Origin: Anaerolineaceae bacterium
GTDB taxonomy: Bacteria; Chloroflexota; Anaerolineae; Anaerolineales; Villigracilaceae
Assembly: GCA_009772985.1 (NCBI GenBank)
Contig: WOUS01000006.1
Span: 1-64,000, forward strand
Length of the DNA stretch: 64,000 nucleotides
Reading direction: 5' to 3'
Position numbers and translations under genes: made by a program. This document shows positions 24,615-32,343 of this stretch, piece after piece; the stretch's first letter is position 1; each line of letters starts with the position of its first letter. Below the pieces are notes generated by a model. The model did no database searches. It was not told where the DNA came from and saw only the letters and a program-made list of their open reading frames with translations.

Positions 24615-26630
24615 ATGCTGGCTCAGTTCGGTTTCGGCGTTTTGGTGTTGACCTTCCTGCTGGCGCTGTACAGCGCCGGCGCGGCGATCACCGGGTACGT
24701 TCGCAAATCCTTCCGCTGGGTGGAATCGGCCCGGCTGGCGATGCAGTTGACCTTTCCGCTAACCACCCTGGCGGCCGGCACGCTGGTCTACCTGCTGGCC
24801 ACCAACCACTTCGAATTGCAGTATGTCTGGTCGGTGGTCAGCCGCGACATGCCGCTCTACCTGAAGATGACGGCCCTGTGGGGCGGGCAGGCCGGCTCGC
24901 TGCTGTTCTGGTCCTGGCTGATGTCGGCCTTCGCCAGCGCCGTGACCCTGCGCAAATGGGACCGCGACCGCGAGTTCCTGCCCTGGGTGGTGATCGTGAT
25001 CTCGGTCACGCTGGCATTCTTCCTGGCGATGAACATTTTCTTCCTGGACGAGAATCCCTTCGCCCGGCTGTGGCAGACCATGAGCGGGGATGTCGTCCTG
25101 GGCGTGTTCCAGCCGGCGGGGACGTTTGCGCTGACCCCCTCCGACGGGCAGGGACTGAACCCGCTCCTGCGCCATCCCGGAATGATCATCCATCCGCCGA
25201 TGCTCTACCTAGGCTTTGTCGCGTTCGTCATCCCGTATGCCTTCGCCATGGCGGCGCTCATCACCGGCCGCACCGACGACCGCTGGATCCGCATCACCCG
25301 CCGCTGGACGCTGGTGGCCTGGCTGTTCCTCTCCGGCGGATTGGTGCTGGGCATGCGCTGGGCATACGATGTGCTTGGCTGGGGCGGGTACTGGGGATGG
25401 GACCCGGTGGAGATCGCCGCCCTGCTGCCCTGGCTGTTCGGGACTCCCTTCCTGCACACGGTAATCATCCAGGAAAAGCGCGGCATGTTCAAGCAGTTGA
25501 ACATGGTTCTTATCATCGTGACCTACGTGCTGGTCATCTTCGGCACCTTCCTGACCCGCTCCGGGGTGCTCTCCTCGGTGCATGCCTTCGCCCAGAGCGC
25601 CATCGGCCCGATGTTCTTTGTCTTCATCGGCATCAGCCTGATCGCCTCCTTTGGCCTGTTGATCCACCGCTGGGGCGACTTGCGGGACGAAACCTCGCTG
25701 GGGAAGATGTCCATGCTTTCGCGCGAGGCGCTCTTCCTGCTGGCGGCGCTGCTGTTTGGCGGATTCTTCATTGTCAGTTTCTGGGGCATCCTCTATCCGA
25801 TCATCTACGAGATCCTCTCCGGCCAGAAGATCACCTTTGGGCCGGCGTTCTACCGGCTGCCGGTGGCGGTCATCCTGGGCGGACTGATGGTGCTGATGGG
25901 CATGGCCCCGCTTTCCTCCTGGACCTTTGGGTCGCTCAAGACCATCGGCCGCGCCATCTGGAAACCGGCCATCCCGTCGGCGATTGCCGCTGTGACGATC
26001 TTTGCCCTTGGGATGAAGAACTGGCTTGCCCTGACCGGCTTCACTCTCGTCGCTTTTGTGATCTTCGTGACCCTCTACGAGTTCTGGCGCGCGGCGTGGG
26101 GACGGCATAAGACGCAAGGTGAGAATATCTTCGCGGCATTCTGGAACCTGTTCCGGCGCAACCGCCGCCGCTATGGCGGGTACATCGTTCACATCGCCAT
26201 GGTCATCATGGCCGTGGGCATCATCGGCATCGAGGTGTTCCAGACCACCACGCAGAAGAGCCTGGCGGTCGGCGAGTCGCTGGAAATCTCCGGCTACTCG
26301 ATCCGCTTCGACTCGCTGGCCCAGTTCCCCACAACTGACGGGCGCTGGGTGACCCGCGCGGTGATGAGCGTTTCCCGCGACGGGAAAACCCTCGGCGAAC
26401 TGTACCCGCGCTACGACCTGTATCCCGACGGCCAGCCGATGACCATCCCCGCCGTGCGCTCGACGCTGGCGGATGACCTGTACGTGGTGCTGGTCAACTG
26501 GGAGGACATCTCGCAGTCGCAGGCGCCGTTCAAGGTCTACCACAACCCGCTGCTCATCTGGCTGTGGATCGGCAGTTACATCTTCATCGGCGGCATCCTC
26601 GTCACGGCCTGGCCGGAAAAAGATTCGTAA
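24615..26630 (+). CDS. ccmF: Cytochrome c haem lyase CcmF
   Basis: 671 residues with many membrane helices. The haem-handling WWD domain reads WGGYWGWDPVEIAALLPW. The flanking His sites are HPGMIIHPPMLYLG and SGVLSSVHAFAQS. Length and order match CcmF, which with CcmH attaches haem from CcmE to apocytochrome c outside the membrane. A C-terminal extracytoplasmic part (residues ~540-640) precedes the last helix. The stop is followed by an R7 repeat. Confidence 0.96.
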   Translation: MLAQFGFGVLVLTFLLALYSAGAAITGYVRKSFRWVESARLAMQLTFPLTTLAAGTLVYLLATNHFELQYVWSVVSRDMPLYLKMTALWGGQAGSLLFWSWLMSAFASAVTLRKWDRDREFLPWVVIVISVTLAFFLAMNIFFLDENPFARLWQTMSGDVVLGVFQPAGTFALTPSDGQGLNPLLRHPGMIIHPPMLYLGFVAFVIPYAFAMAALITGRTDDRWIRITRRWTLVAWLFLSGGLVLGMRWAYDVLGWGGYWGWDPVEIAALLPWLFGTPFLHTVIIQEKRGMFKQLNMVLIIVTYVLVIFGTFLTRSGVLSSVHAFAQSAIGPMFFVFIGISLIASFGLLIHRWGDLRDETSLGKMSMLSREALFLLAALLFGGFFIVSFWGILYPIIYEILSGQKITFGPAFYRLPVAVILGGLMVLMGMAPLSSWTFGSLKTIGRAIWKPAIPSAIAAVTIFALGMKNWLALTGFTLVAFVIFVTLYEFWRAAWGRHKTQGENIFAAFWNLFRRNRRRYGGYIVHIAMVIMAVGIIGIEVFQTTTQKSLAVGESLEISGYSIRFDSLAQFPTTDGRWVTRAVMSVSRDGKTLGELYPRYDLYPDGQPMTIPAVRSTLADDLYVVLVNWEDISQSQAPFKVYHNPLLIWLWIGSYIFIGGILVTAWPEKDS

Positions 26631-26699
26631 AACGTAAAGGAGAGTACCACGATGAAACCTGTAGCCAGGAAAGCATTACGTTTTACGGTTTACGTTTTA
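26625..26699. repeat. R7 units in inverted orientation around the ccmH start
   Basis: TCGTAAAACGTAAAGG at 26625-26640 and GCATTACGTTTTACGGTTTACG at 26673-26694 face each other across the ccmH ribosome site and first codons. They supply part of the CcmH signal-peptide coding sequence. Confidence 0.75.
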
Positions 26700-27164
26700 T
26701 TCATCCTGCTGGCTGCCTTGCAGACAAGCGCTGCCCGCGCCCAGACGCCCACGCCTCCCTCGGATGACGCCGTCAACGCCATTGCCCGCGAGTTGTTCTG
26801 CCCCATCTGCCAGAACACGCCCCTCGACGTTTGCCCCACCGAAGCCTGCCGCCAGTGGCGGGAACTCATCCGCCAGATGCTGGCGGAGGGCAAGAGCGAG
26901 GCGGAGATCAAGCAATTTTTCGTGGACAATTACGGGGCGCGCGTGCTCAGCGCTCCGCCCGCCGAGGGGATCAACTGGCTGGCCTACATCGTCCCGCCGG
27001 TGATGTTCCTGGGCGGGGCCTTGCTGCTCTTCCAGGCGTTCCGCACCTGGAAACGGACGGCGGAAGAACCGGCTGACGGGGCCGCGGCCGGCAAACGGTC
27101 CGCGCCCGCCGCGGACGACGAGTACGTGTCCCGTCTCGAAGCAGAACTCAAGAAACGCAGGTAA
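26652..27164 (+). CDS. ccmH: Cytochrome c maturation protein CcmH (CycL type)
   Basis: 170 residues. A signal peptide is followed by the CxxCQN redox motif in ELFCPICQNTPLDVC, then WRELIRQMLAEGKSEAEIKQ, FVDNYGARVLSAPP and a C-terminal membrane helix (YIVPPVMFLGGALLLFQAF). CcmH keeps the apocytochrome CxxCH thiols reduced during haem attachment. Extra Cys pairs (DVCPTEAC) just after the motif are unusual. The first residues (RKALRFTVYVLF) are coded by an R7 repeat, so the signal peptide has been partly rebuilt by repeat DNA. Confidence 0.93.
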   Translation: MKPVARKALRFTVYVLFILLAALQTSAARAQTPTPPSDDAVNAIARELFCPICQNTPLDVCPTEACRQWRELIRQMLAEGKSEAEIKQFFVDNYGARVLSAPPAEGINWLAYIVPPVMFLGGALLLFQAFRTWKRTAEEPADGAAAGKRSAPAADDEYVSRLEAELKKRR

Positions 27165-27170
27165 TCATCC

Positions 27171-27749
27171 ATGAATGAATCGACTCAAATTCCTCCCCGG
27201 CGCCCCGTCCCGGTCTGGGCGCAAATCTTTATCTGGACCGGCCTGCTGGTCCTGCTCGGGTTCCTGGCCGTGGCCCTTTTCAGGGCGCAGCAGCCGATCA
27301 TCAAGGAAGGTTCGGCCGTGCCAGATTTCACCCTGTCGCTGTTCGACGGGTACGAATACAACGGCGCCGAACAGGTCAACCTGCTCGAACTGCGCGGCAA
27401 AGTGGTGGTGATCAATTTCTGGGCCTCGTGGTGCGTGCCGTGCGAAGAGGAGGCCGCCGACCTCGAAGCCGCCTGGCGGCTCTACCAGCCGGGCGGGGAG
27501 GTGGTCTTCCTCGGCGTGGATTACCTCGACCCCCTGAACGGCCTGACCTACCTGACAAAATTCGACATCACCTATCCCAACGGCCCGGATACGCAGGGAA
27601 GGATCTCCTCGATCTTCAACCGCAACATGGGCGTGCCGGAGACGTATTTCATTGACCGGCAGGGCGTGCTGCGGTACATTCAGATCGGCCCGTTCCAGTC
27701 GGCGGGCGAGATCCAGGCGATCATTGACTGGCTGCTGGCGGAGCAATAG
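27171..27749 (+). CDS. ccmG: Thioredoxin-like thiol reductase (TlpA/CcmG type)
   Basis: 192 residues. An N-terminal membrane anchor (IFIWTGLLVLLGFLAVALF) precedes a thioredoxin fold with active site WASWCVPCEEE. GVDYLDPLNG and GVPETYFIDRQGVLRYIQIG are typical of CcmG/TlpA. It would reduce CcmH or apocytochrome outside the membrane. It starts six bases after ccmH and ends one base before the next gene, inside the ccm operon. Confidence 0.9.
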   Translation: MNESTQIPPRRPVPVWAQIFIWTGLLVLLGFLAVALFRAQQPIIKEGSAVPDFTLSLFDGYEYNGAEQVNLLELRGKVVVINFWASWCVPCEEEAADLEAAWRLYQPGGEVVFLGVDYLDPLNGLTYLTKFDITYPNGPDTQGRISSIFNRNMGVPETYFIDRQGVLRYIQIGPFQSAGEIQAIIDWLLAEQ

Positions 27750-27750
27750 C

Positions 27751-28209
27751 ATGGACCTGCTGGCTGCTTTCCTGCTCCTGTTCGTGCTGGCGCTGGCCGC
27801 GCTGTACGTGGCGCGCCCGTTCGCCACGCGCCTGCGCAGTGTGCGCGGCGTTGACCAGGCGCTCTCGACCCTGCTGGCCGAACGCGACCGCGTCCTGACC
27901 GCCCTCCAGGAACTGGACTTCGATAACACGCTCGGCAAGATCCCCGCCGGCGATTACCCCGCCCAGCGCGAGATGCTGGTGCAGCGCGGCGCCGCCATCC
28001 TGCGCCTGCTGGACGAACGCAGCGGCGCGGACCGGAAGCCTGCCGCGCGCACCCCGGCCCCGGCCTCCACCGACGACGATCTCGAAGACCTGATCGCCAA
28101 ACGCCGCTCGGCGCGCCGCGAAAAGACCGGCGGCTTCTGCCCGCAGTGCGGCAAGCCCGTCCTGCTCTCCGACCGTTTCTGCCCGAAGTGCGGGCATTCT
28201 CTCAAGTAA
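27751..28209 (+). CDS. Membrane protein with coiled region and zinc ribbon in the ccm operon
   Basis: 152 residues. One N-terminal helix (LLAAFLLLFVLALAALYVA) is followed by a helical stretch with VDQALSTLLAERDRVLTALQELDFDN, which resembles the first part of CcmI-like proteins. The C-terminal zinc ribbon is CPQCGKPVLLSDRFCPKCG. It overlaps the operon closely (one base after ccmG). A scaffolding role in cytochrome c maturation is inferred from position only. Confidence 0.7.
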   Translation: MDLLAAFLLLFVLALAALYVARPFATRLRSVRGVDQALSTLLAERDRVLTALQELDFDNTLGKIPAGDYPAQREMLVQRGAAILRLLDERSGADRKPAARTPAPASTDDDLEDLIAKRRSARREKTGGFCPQCGKPVLLSDRFCPKCGHSLK

Positions 28210-28216
28210 ATCTCAA

Positions 28217-28273
28217 GTAGGGCGGGTTTCGATGCCCGCCATTCGTTTTGGCGGCTATGGAAAGCCGCCCTAC
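28217..28273. repeat. Compound R1 element GTAGGGCGG...CCGCCCTAC with two inner hairpins
   Basis: Outer arms match the R1 family. Inside are GGCGGGTTTCGATGCCCGCC and GGCGGCTATGGAAAGCCGCC hairpins. The element at 35615-35666 has the same architecture. Confidence 0.85.
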
Positions 28274-28289
28274 TCACAGAAGGATACTC

Positions 28290-29753
28290 ATGAAAATTCG
28301 AACCATTCTCCTGACCGCCCTGCTCATGCTGGGACTCGCCGCCTGCTCGCTGGCGGAGGATGTTACCCCGCCGCCCGGCTACGTCGCCCCGACGATTGCC
28401 TCGTCCTCGACTCCCGTCCCGCCGACCTCCACGCCCGTGACAACGAATGCGCCGACGGACACCCTCGAACCGACGGCCACTCTCGAACCGACCGTGACAA
28501 CGAATGCCGACGCGGCCGTCACGCTGGAAACGACCGTTGCTGCTGACGCCTCGGCCACGCCCGAAGCGGCCGCCACCGGCGAGGCAACTTCTGCCACGCC
28601 CGAAGCGACCGCCATCCCGACCGGCGCGGTGAGCGGGACGGTCGCCAACGGCTCCGGCGGCGCGCTCCCCTCCGGCCTGACCGTGACCCTGCGCGGCTTC
28701 GACATGCCGGCCGACCAGAACTCCGACCCCACCGTAGCAGTCAACCTCCCCGGAACCGTCCAGCCGGACGGCTCATACACGTTCGAGAATGTCGAGATCC
28801 TCTCCGGGCGCATTTTCCTGGTCGAGATCACCTACGCAGGCGTTGCCTATCAATCCGGCTACATCATCGCCGACCAGCCGCCGGTCAGCCTGCCGACGCT
28901 CACCATTTACGAAGTGACGGACGACACCAGTCTCCTGAACTTGGAGCAGGTGCACATTGCCTTTGATTACTCCACTCCCGATGTGGTGCAGGTCATCGAA
29001 CTGTACATCATGAGCAACACCAGCACGCAGGCGGTGCTGGTGACGACCGACGGCGCCAGCATTCCGTTCGTGCATCTCCCCGAAGGTGCCGCCAATGTCA
29101 ATTTCCAGGTTGCCAGCGGGAGCGCCGCGTTCGTCGGCACCGAGACCGGCTTTGCCCTCGTTCCGCTGCCGGAGGGGCAGCAGTATGGCCTGGTGGCCGT
29201 CTTCGAACTGCCCTACGAAAAGAAGATTACGCTGACCCAGTCCTTCCTCCTGGCGGTGGGCAAGGTGACCATCTTCGCGCCGGAGGGCGTCAAAGTCCGC
29301 GGCGGCGATGAACTGGTTGACCAGGGACTCCAGGATTTCAGCGGGACCATGTATCAACTCTACGAGGCGACGGACGTAGCCGCCGGTTCCTCCCTGACCG
29401 TCACCCTGTCTGGCAAGCCGGAAGCGGCCGGCGAGGCCGCCACCGATACCGTCTCCGCCGCCACCAAGCAATGGCTGATCATCGGCCTCGGCACGGGCGG
29501 GATGGCGCTGGTCAGCGTCGGTTTATTCCTCTTCATGCGTGACCGCAAGCGCTCCCTGGAAGGGGAGGATGAGGAGGAATCCGAAGAAGGCGAGGAGGAA
29601 GGCGAAGAAGAGAACGCCTCCGAAGATGACCGCGACGCCATCCTGGATGCCATCATCGCCCTCGACGACCAGTACAAGGCCGGCGAGATTTCCAGGGAAG
29701 TCTACAACAAACGCCGCGCCGAATTGAAAGAACGGCTCAAAGGAATTAGATAA
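28290..29753 (+). CDS. Large lipoprotein with membrane-anchored acidic tail, ccm locus
   Basis: 487 residues. Lipoprotein signal with LGLAAC (lipidation at Cys19), then a ~90-residue Thr/Pro/Ala-rich linker (TPVPPTSTPVTTNAPT). A folded region of beta-sandwich type (GAVSGTVANGSGG...PDGSYTFENVEI) follows, resembling a carboxypeptidase regulatory-like domain. One membrane helix sits near residue 395 (WLIIGLGTGGMALVSVGLFL). The cytoplasmic tail is strongly acidic and ends in ILDAIIALDDQYKAGEISREVY, a short-helix segment common in Chloroflexi lipoproteins. It lies between the ccmEFHG and ccmABCD parts, so a link to cytochrome biogenesis is possible. Confidence 0.72.
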   Translation: MKIRTILLTALLMLGLAACSLAEDVTPPPGYVAPTIASSSTPVPPTSTPVTTNAPTDTLEPTATLEPTVTTNADAAVTLETTVAADASATPEAAATGEATSATPEATAIPTGAVSGTVANGSGGALPSGLTVTLRGFDMPADQNSDPTVAVNLPGTVQPDGSYTFENVEILSGRIFLVEITYAGVAYQSGYIIADQPPVSLPTLTIYEVTDDTSLLNLEQVHIAFDYSTPDVVQVIELYIMSNTSTQAVLVTTDGASIPFVHLPEGAANVNFQVASGSAAFVGTETGFALVPLPEGQQYGLVAVFELPYEKKITLTQSFLLAVGKVTIFAPEGVKVRGGDELVDQGLQDFSGTMYQLYEATDVAAGSSLTVTLSGKPEAAGEAATDTVSAATKQWLIIGLGTGGMALVSVGLFLFMRDRKRSLEGEDEEESEEGEEEGEEENASEDDRDAILDAIIALDDQYKAGEISREVYNKRRAELKERLKGIR

Positions 29754-29766
29754 ACCTTTACATCAT

Positions 29767-29921
29767 GTGTCGTTGCGAGGAGGGTCGAGTAGGACGAAGT
29801 CCGTACCGAGACCCGACGAAGCAATCTCCCGGCACATGAGGAGAAAGTCTCCGAAAGGGGATTGCTTCGCCGCCCCTTCGACTTCGCTGCGCTCCGCTCA
29901 GGGCGGCGGCTCGCAATGACA
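29767..29921. repeat. Long GTGTCGTTGCGAGG ... CTCGCAATGACA element (family R4)
   Basis: 155 nt with complementary ends, GAAGCAATCTCC / GGGGATTGCTTCG arms inside, and an R3-like CCCCTTCGACTTCG...GCTCAGGG core. It fills the gap between the lipoprotein gene and ccmA. Confidence 0.88.
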
Positions 29922-29935
29922 TTTTGAATGGAACC

Positions 29936-30634
29936 ATGATCGAAGTCAGGAAACTCATCAAACGCTTCGGCTCGAAAACCGTCCTGCGCGGCCTGGATTT
30001 CCAGGCGCGGGAGGGGGAGTTCGTCGCGCTGCTCGGTCCCAACGGGGCGGGCAAGACGACTTTCCTGCGCATCCTGGCCTCGCTCGCGCAGCCGACGATG
30101 GGAGCGATAAAAGTTGCCGGATACAGCCTGCCGGGCCAGGCCGCGGCTGTCCGCCGCCGGCTGGGAGTCGTATCGCACCTGCCGCTCCTGTACGGCGACC
30201 TGACTGCCGAGGAAAACCTGCGCTTCTACGGGCGGATGTACGACATCCCCAGACCCGGCGCGCGCGTTGACGAAATGCTGGAGATGGTCGGACTGTCGGC
30301 CCGCCGCCGCGACCTGGTGCGCACGTTCTCCCGGGGAATGCAGCAGCGGCTCGCCATCGGGCGCGCCATCCTCCACGACCCGGACGTCCTGCTCTTCGAC
30401 GAACCGCACACCGGCCTCGACCAGGATGCCTGCGACATGCTCGACCACCTCCTGCGGGAAGTGGCCGCCCGCGGCCGCACCGTGGTGATGACCTCGCACG
30501 ACCTGGCGCGGGTGGAGGACCTGGCCGGCCGGTTCGACGTGCTGTCGCGCGGCGTCATCTCGGCTTCCGCCTCCCGCTCCGACCTGGGCGGAAAGAACCT
30601 GCTCGACTTCTACCGCCAGGCGCTGGCAGGCTGA
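29936..30634 (+). CDS. ccmA: Haem exporter ATP-binding protein CcmA
   Basis: 232 residues. ABC ATPase: Walker A LLGPNGAGKTTFLRIL, signature TFSRGMQQRLAIGRAIL (a variant of LSGGQ), Walker B DVLLFDEPHTGLD and the SHD switch His. The position directly before ccmB identifies it as CcmA, which drives release of holo-CcmE. The ATG at 29936 is chosen because the frame upstream enters the R4 repeat. ccmB starts two bases after its stop. Confidence 0.93.
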   Translation: MIEVRKLIKRFGSKTVLRGLDFQAREGEFVALLGPNGAGKTTFLRILASLAQPTMGAIKVAGYSLPGQAAAVRRRLGVVSHLPLLYGDLTAEENLRFYGRMYDIPRPGARVDEMLEMVGLSARRRDLVRTFSRGMQQRLAIGRAILHDPDVLLFDEPHTGLDQDACDMLDHLLREVAARGRTVVMTSHDLARVEDLAGRFDVLSRGVISASASRSDLGGKNLLDFYRQALAG

Positions 30635-30635
30635 C

Positions 30636-31367
30636 ATGGACGATAGACCGTTGACCGCAGACCGCAAATCACCGTCCACCGTCCGTCGTCCCTCGTCGGG
30701 CTATCTGAAAGCCATCCTGGCCATCGCCTGGAAGGACCTGGCTTCCGAACTGCGTTCGCGCGAACTGCTCTCGGCCATGCTGGTCTTTGCCCTGCTGGTC
30801 ATCCTGATCTTCAACTTCGCCCTCGAACTGGACGTGGCGACGCGCGGCGCCGTCACATCCGGCGTGCTGTGGGTCACCTTTGCCTTCGCCGGGACGCTCG
30901 GCCTGAACCGCTCGATGGCTATCGAAAAAGACCGCGGCTGTCTCGACGGCCTCCTGCTTGCCCCGGTGGATCGCAGCGCCATTTACTTTGGCAAGTTTCT
31001 CAGCAACCTGGCCTTCATGTTCATCGTCGAGGCCATCGTCCTGCCGGTCTACAGCGTGCTGTACAACGTCAACCTGTTCAACCCCGGCCTGCTGCTGGTC
31101 ATCCTGCTCGGCTCGGTCGGGTACGTGGCGGTCGGGACGCTGCTCTCCAGCATGGCGGTCCAGACCCGCACGCGTGACGTGCTGCTGCCCATCCTGCTCT
31201 TCCCGGTGGCGGTCCCGGTGCTGGTGGCGGCGGTCAAGGCCAGCAGTGGTTTCCTGCAGGGGCTGGCGTTTGCCGAGATCGCCCCCTACGTCAACCAATT
31301 GATCGTCTATGATGTCATTTTCATCGCCGTTGCGTTCATGGTCTTCGATTACGTGGTCGAAGAATAA
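30636..31367 (+). CDS. ccmB: Haem exporter permease CcmB, repeat-extended N-terminus
   Basis: 243 residues, six membrane helices. The CcmB start AIAWKDLASELRSRELLSAMLVF is preceded by 25 unusual residues, DDRPLTADRKSPSTVRRPSS, which are encoded by tandem GACCG/GTCC repeat units (family R8). Family landmarks include GVLWVTFAFAGTLGLNRSMAIE and DGLLLAPVDRSAIYFGK. It forms the membrane part of the CcmABCD complex. It runs directly on from ccmA. Confidence 0.93.
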   Translation: MDDRPLTADRKSPSTVRRPSSGYLKAILAIAWKDLASELRSRELLSAMLVFALLVILIFNFALELDVATRGAVTSGVLWVTFAFAGTLGLNRSMAIEKDRGCLDGLLLAPVDRSAIYFGKFLSNLAFMFIVEAIVLPVYSVLYNVNLFNPGLLLVILLGSVGYVAVGTLLSSMAVQTRTRDVLLPILLFPVAVPVLVAAVKASSGFLQGLAFAEIAPYVNQLIVYDVIFIAVAFMVFDYVVEE

Positions 31368-31375
31368 AGACCTGT

Positions 31376-31410
31376 GATGTGACAGTCACTTCGGAAGTGA
31401 CTGTCACATC
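31376..31410. repeat. Perfect hairpin GATGTGACAGTCAC...GTGACTGTCACATC (family R5)
   Basis: Same size and same 14-bp arms as the element at 13557; only the centre differs. It lies between ccmB and ccmC, so it could affect expression of the downstream part of the operon. Confidence 0.88.
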
Positions 31411-31441
31411 AGGGCCGACATTTACTGTTTTCAGGAGCGTT

Positions 31442-32131
31442 ATGAAACCCCAGCCTCTCGTTCTGAAAATCCTCAACATCGTTTCCGCACTCCTGCTGGC
31501 GGGCGCGTTTGCCATGGCCATGTGGTATGCGCCGGTCGAGAAAGTGATGGGCGCGGTGCAGAAAGTGTTCTACTTCCACGTGGCGGTTGCCTGGGTCGGC
31601 ATGTTGGGCTTCCTGGCCGCTGCCGTGGCGGGCATCATCTATCTCCGCACCCGCGACCTGAAATGGGACATCGTGGAAGTCGCCGCCGTGGAGATCAGCC
31701 TGGTGTTCTTTCTCATCGCCATCGCGCTAGGCTCCATCTGGGCGCGCCCGGCCTGGGGCACATACTGGACCTGGGAGCCGCGCCTGACCACCGCCGCCAT
31801 CCTGGAAATGATCTACATCGCCCTGCTCCTTCTGCGCCAGAGCCTGGAAGAGCCGGAGAAGCGCGCCCGCTTCAGCGCCGTCTACACCCTGGTGGGCAGC
31901 ATAAGCGTGCCGATCACCTTCCTGTCCATCCGCTTTTCCCGCACCATCCACCCGGTGGTCATTGGTCCCGGTGGAAGCGCGGATACTGGCATGATGCCCG
32001 AGATGCTGGCAACCATGTTCGTCAGCCTGGCTGTCTTCTCGGTCATTTTTGTCACCCTGTTCTGGCACCGCATCCGTCTCGGCCAGATGGCCGAAAAGGT
32101 CGAACAGGCCAGACTGAAAGCAATGCAATAG
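31442..32131 (+). CDS. ccmC: Haem-handling protein CcmC
   Basis: 229 residues, six membrane helices. The WWD domain is IWARPAWGTYWTWEPRLTT, with flanking His in KVFYFHVAVAW and SRTIHPVV. CcmC loads haem onto CcmE. The size and position after ccmB are standard. ccmD follows nine bases later. Confidence 0.95.
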   Translation: MKPQPLVLKILNIVSALLLAGAFAMAMWYAPVEKVMGAVQKVFYFHVAVAWVGMLGFLAAAVAGIIYLRTRDLKWDIVEVAAVEISLVFFLIAIALGSIWARPAWGTYWTWEPRLTTAAILEMIYIALLLLRQSLEEPEKRARFSAVYTLVGSISVPITFLSIRFSRTIHPVVIGPGGSADTGMMPEMLATMFVSLAVFSVIFVTLFWHRIRLGQMAEKVEQARLKAMQ

Positions 32132-32140
32132 GAGCAGCGC

Positions 32141-32290
32141 ATGGAACCCACACCCGATACCATCGCTTATATGATCGCCGGTTATACCGTCTTCGCTGTG
32201 GTGATGGCTATCTACCTCGCCAGCCTGGCCGTGCGCTTCCGCCGCCTGCGGAGGGACCTCAGCCTGCTCGACGGGATCGAAACCAAATAG
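32141..32290 (+). CDS. ccmD: Small haem-exporter subunit CcmD
   Basis: 49 residues, MEPTPDTIAYMIAGYTVFAV and on to GIETK. A single membrane helix is followed by a basic segment (RFRRLRRDLSLLDG). This is the CcmD plan: a tiny protein that stabilises holo-CcmE release. It starts nine bases after ccmC with GGAGCAGCGC before the ATG. It completes ccmABCDEFGH in one locus. Confidence 0.9.
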   Translation: MEPTPDTIAYMIAGYTVFAVVMAIYLASLAVRFRRLRRDLSLLDGIETK

Positions 32291-32339
32291 CACAAAACCA
32301 GCAGAGTCCGCTATAATCATGGCGGACTCTGGTTTTGTG
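32291..32339. promoter_or_regulatory. Large inverted repeat enclosing a TATAAT box
   Basis: CACAAAACCA and AGAGTCCGC arms are mirrored by GCGGACTCT and GGTTTTGTG, with the loop TATAATCATG (TATAAT at 32312-32317). It begins directly after the ccmD stop. It may terminate the ccm transcript and also hold the promoter of the next gene. Confidence 0.6.
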
Positions 32340-32343
32340 GGCC

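Noticed and set aside
29754-29935. Short coding frames in the long R4 repeat elements (also 17931-18076)
   Set aside because: The same peptide-like frames appear in both copies only because the DNA repeats; there is no ribosome site and no codon signature.
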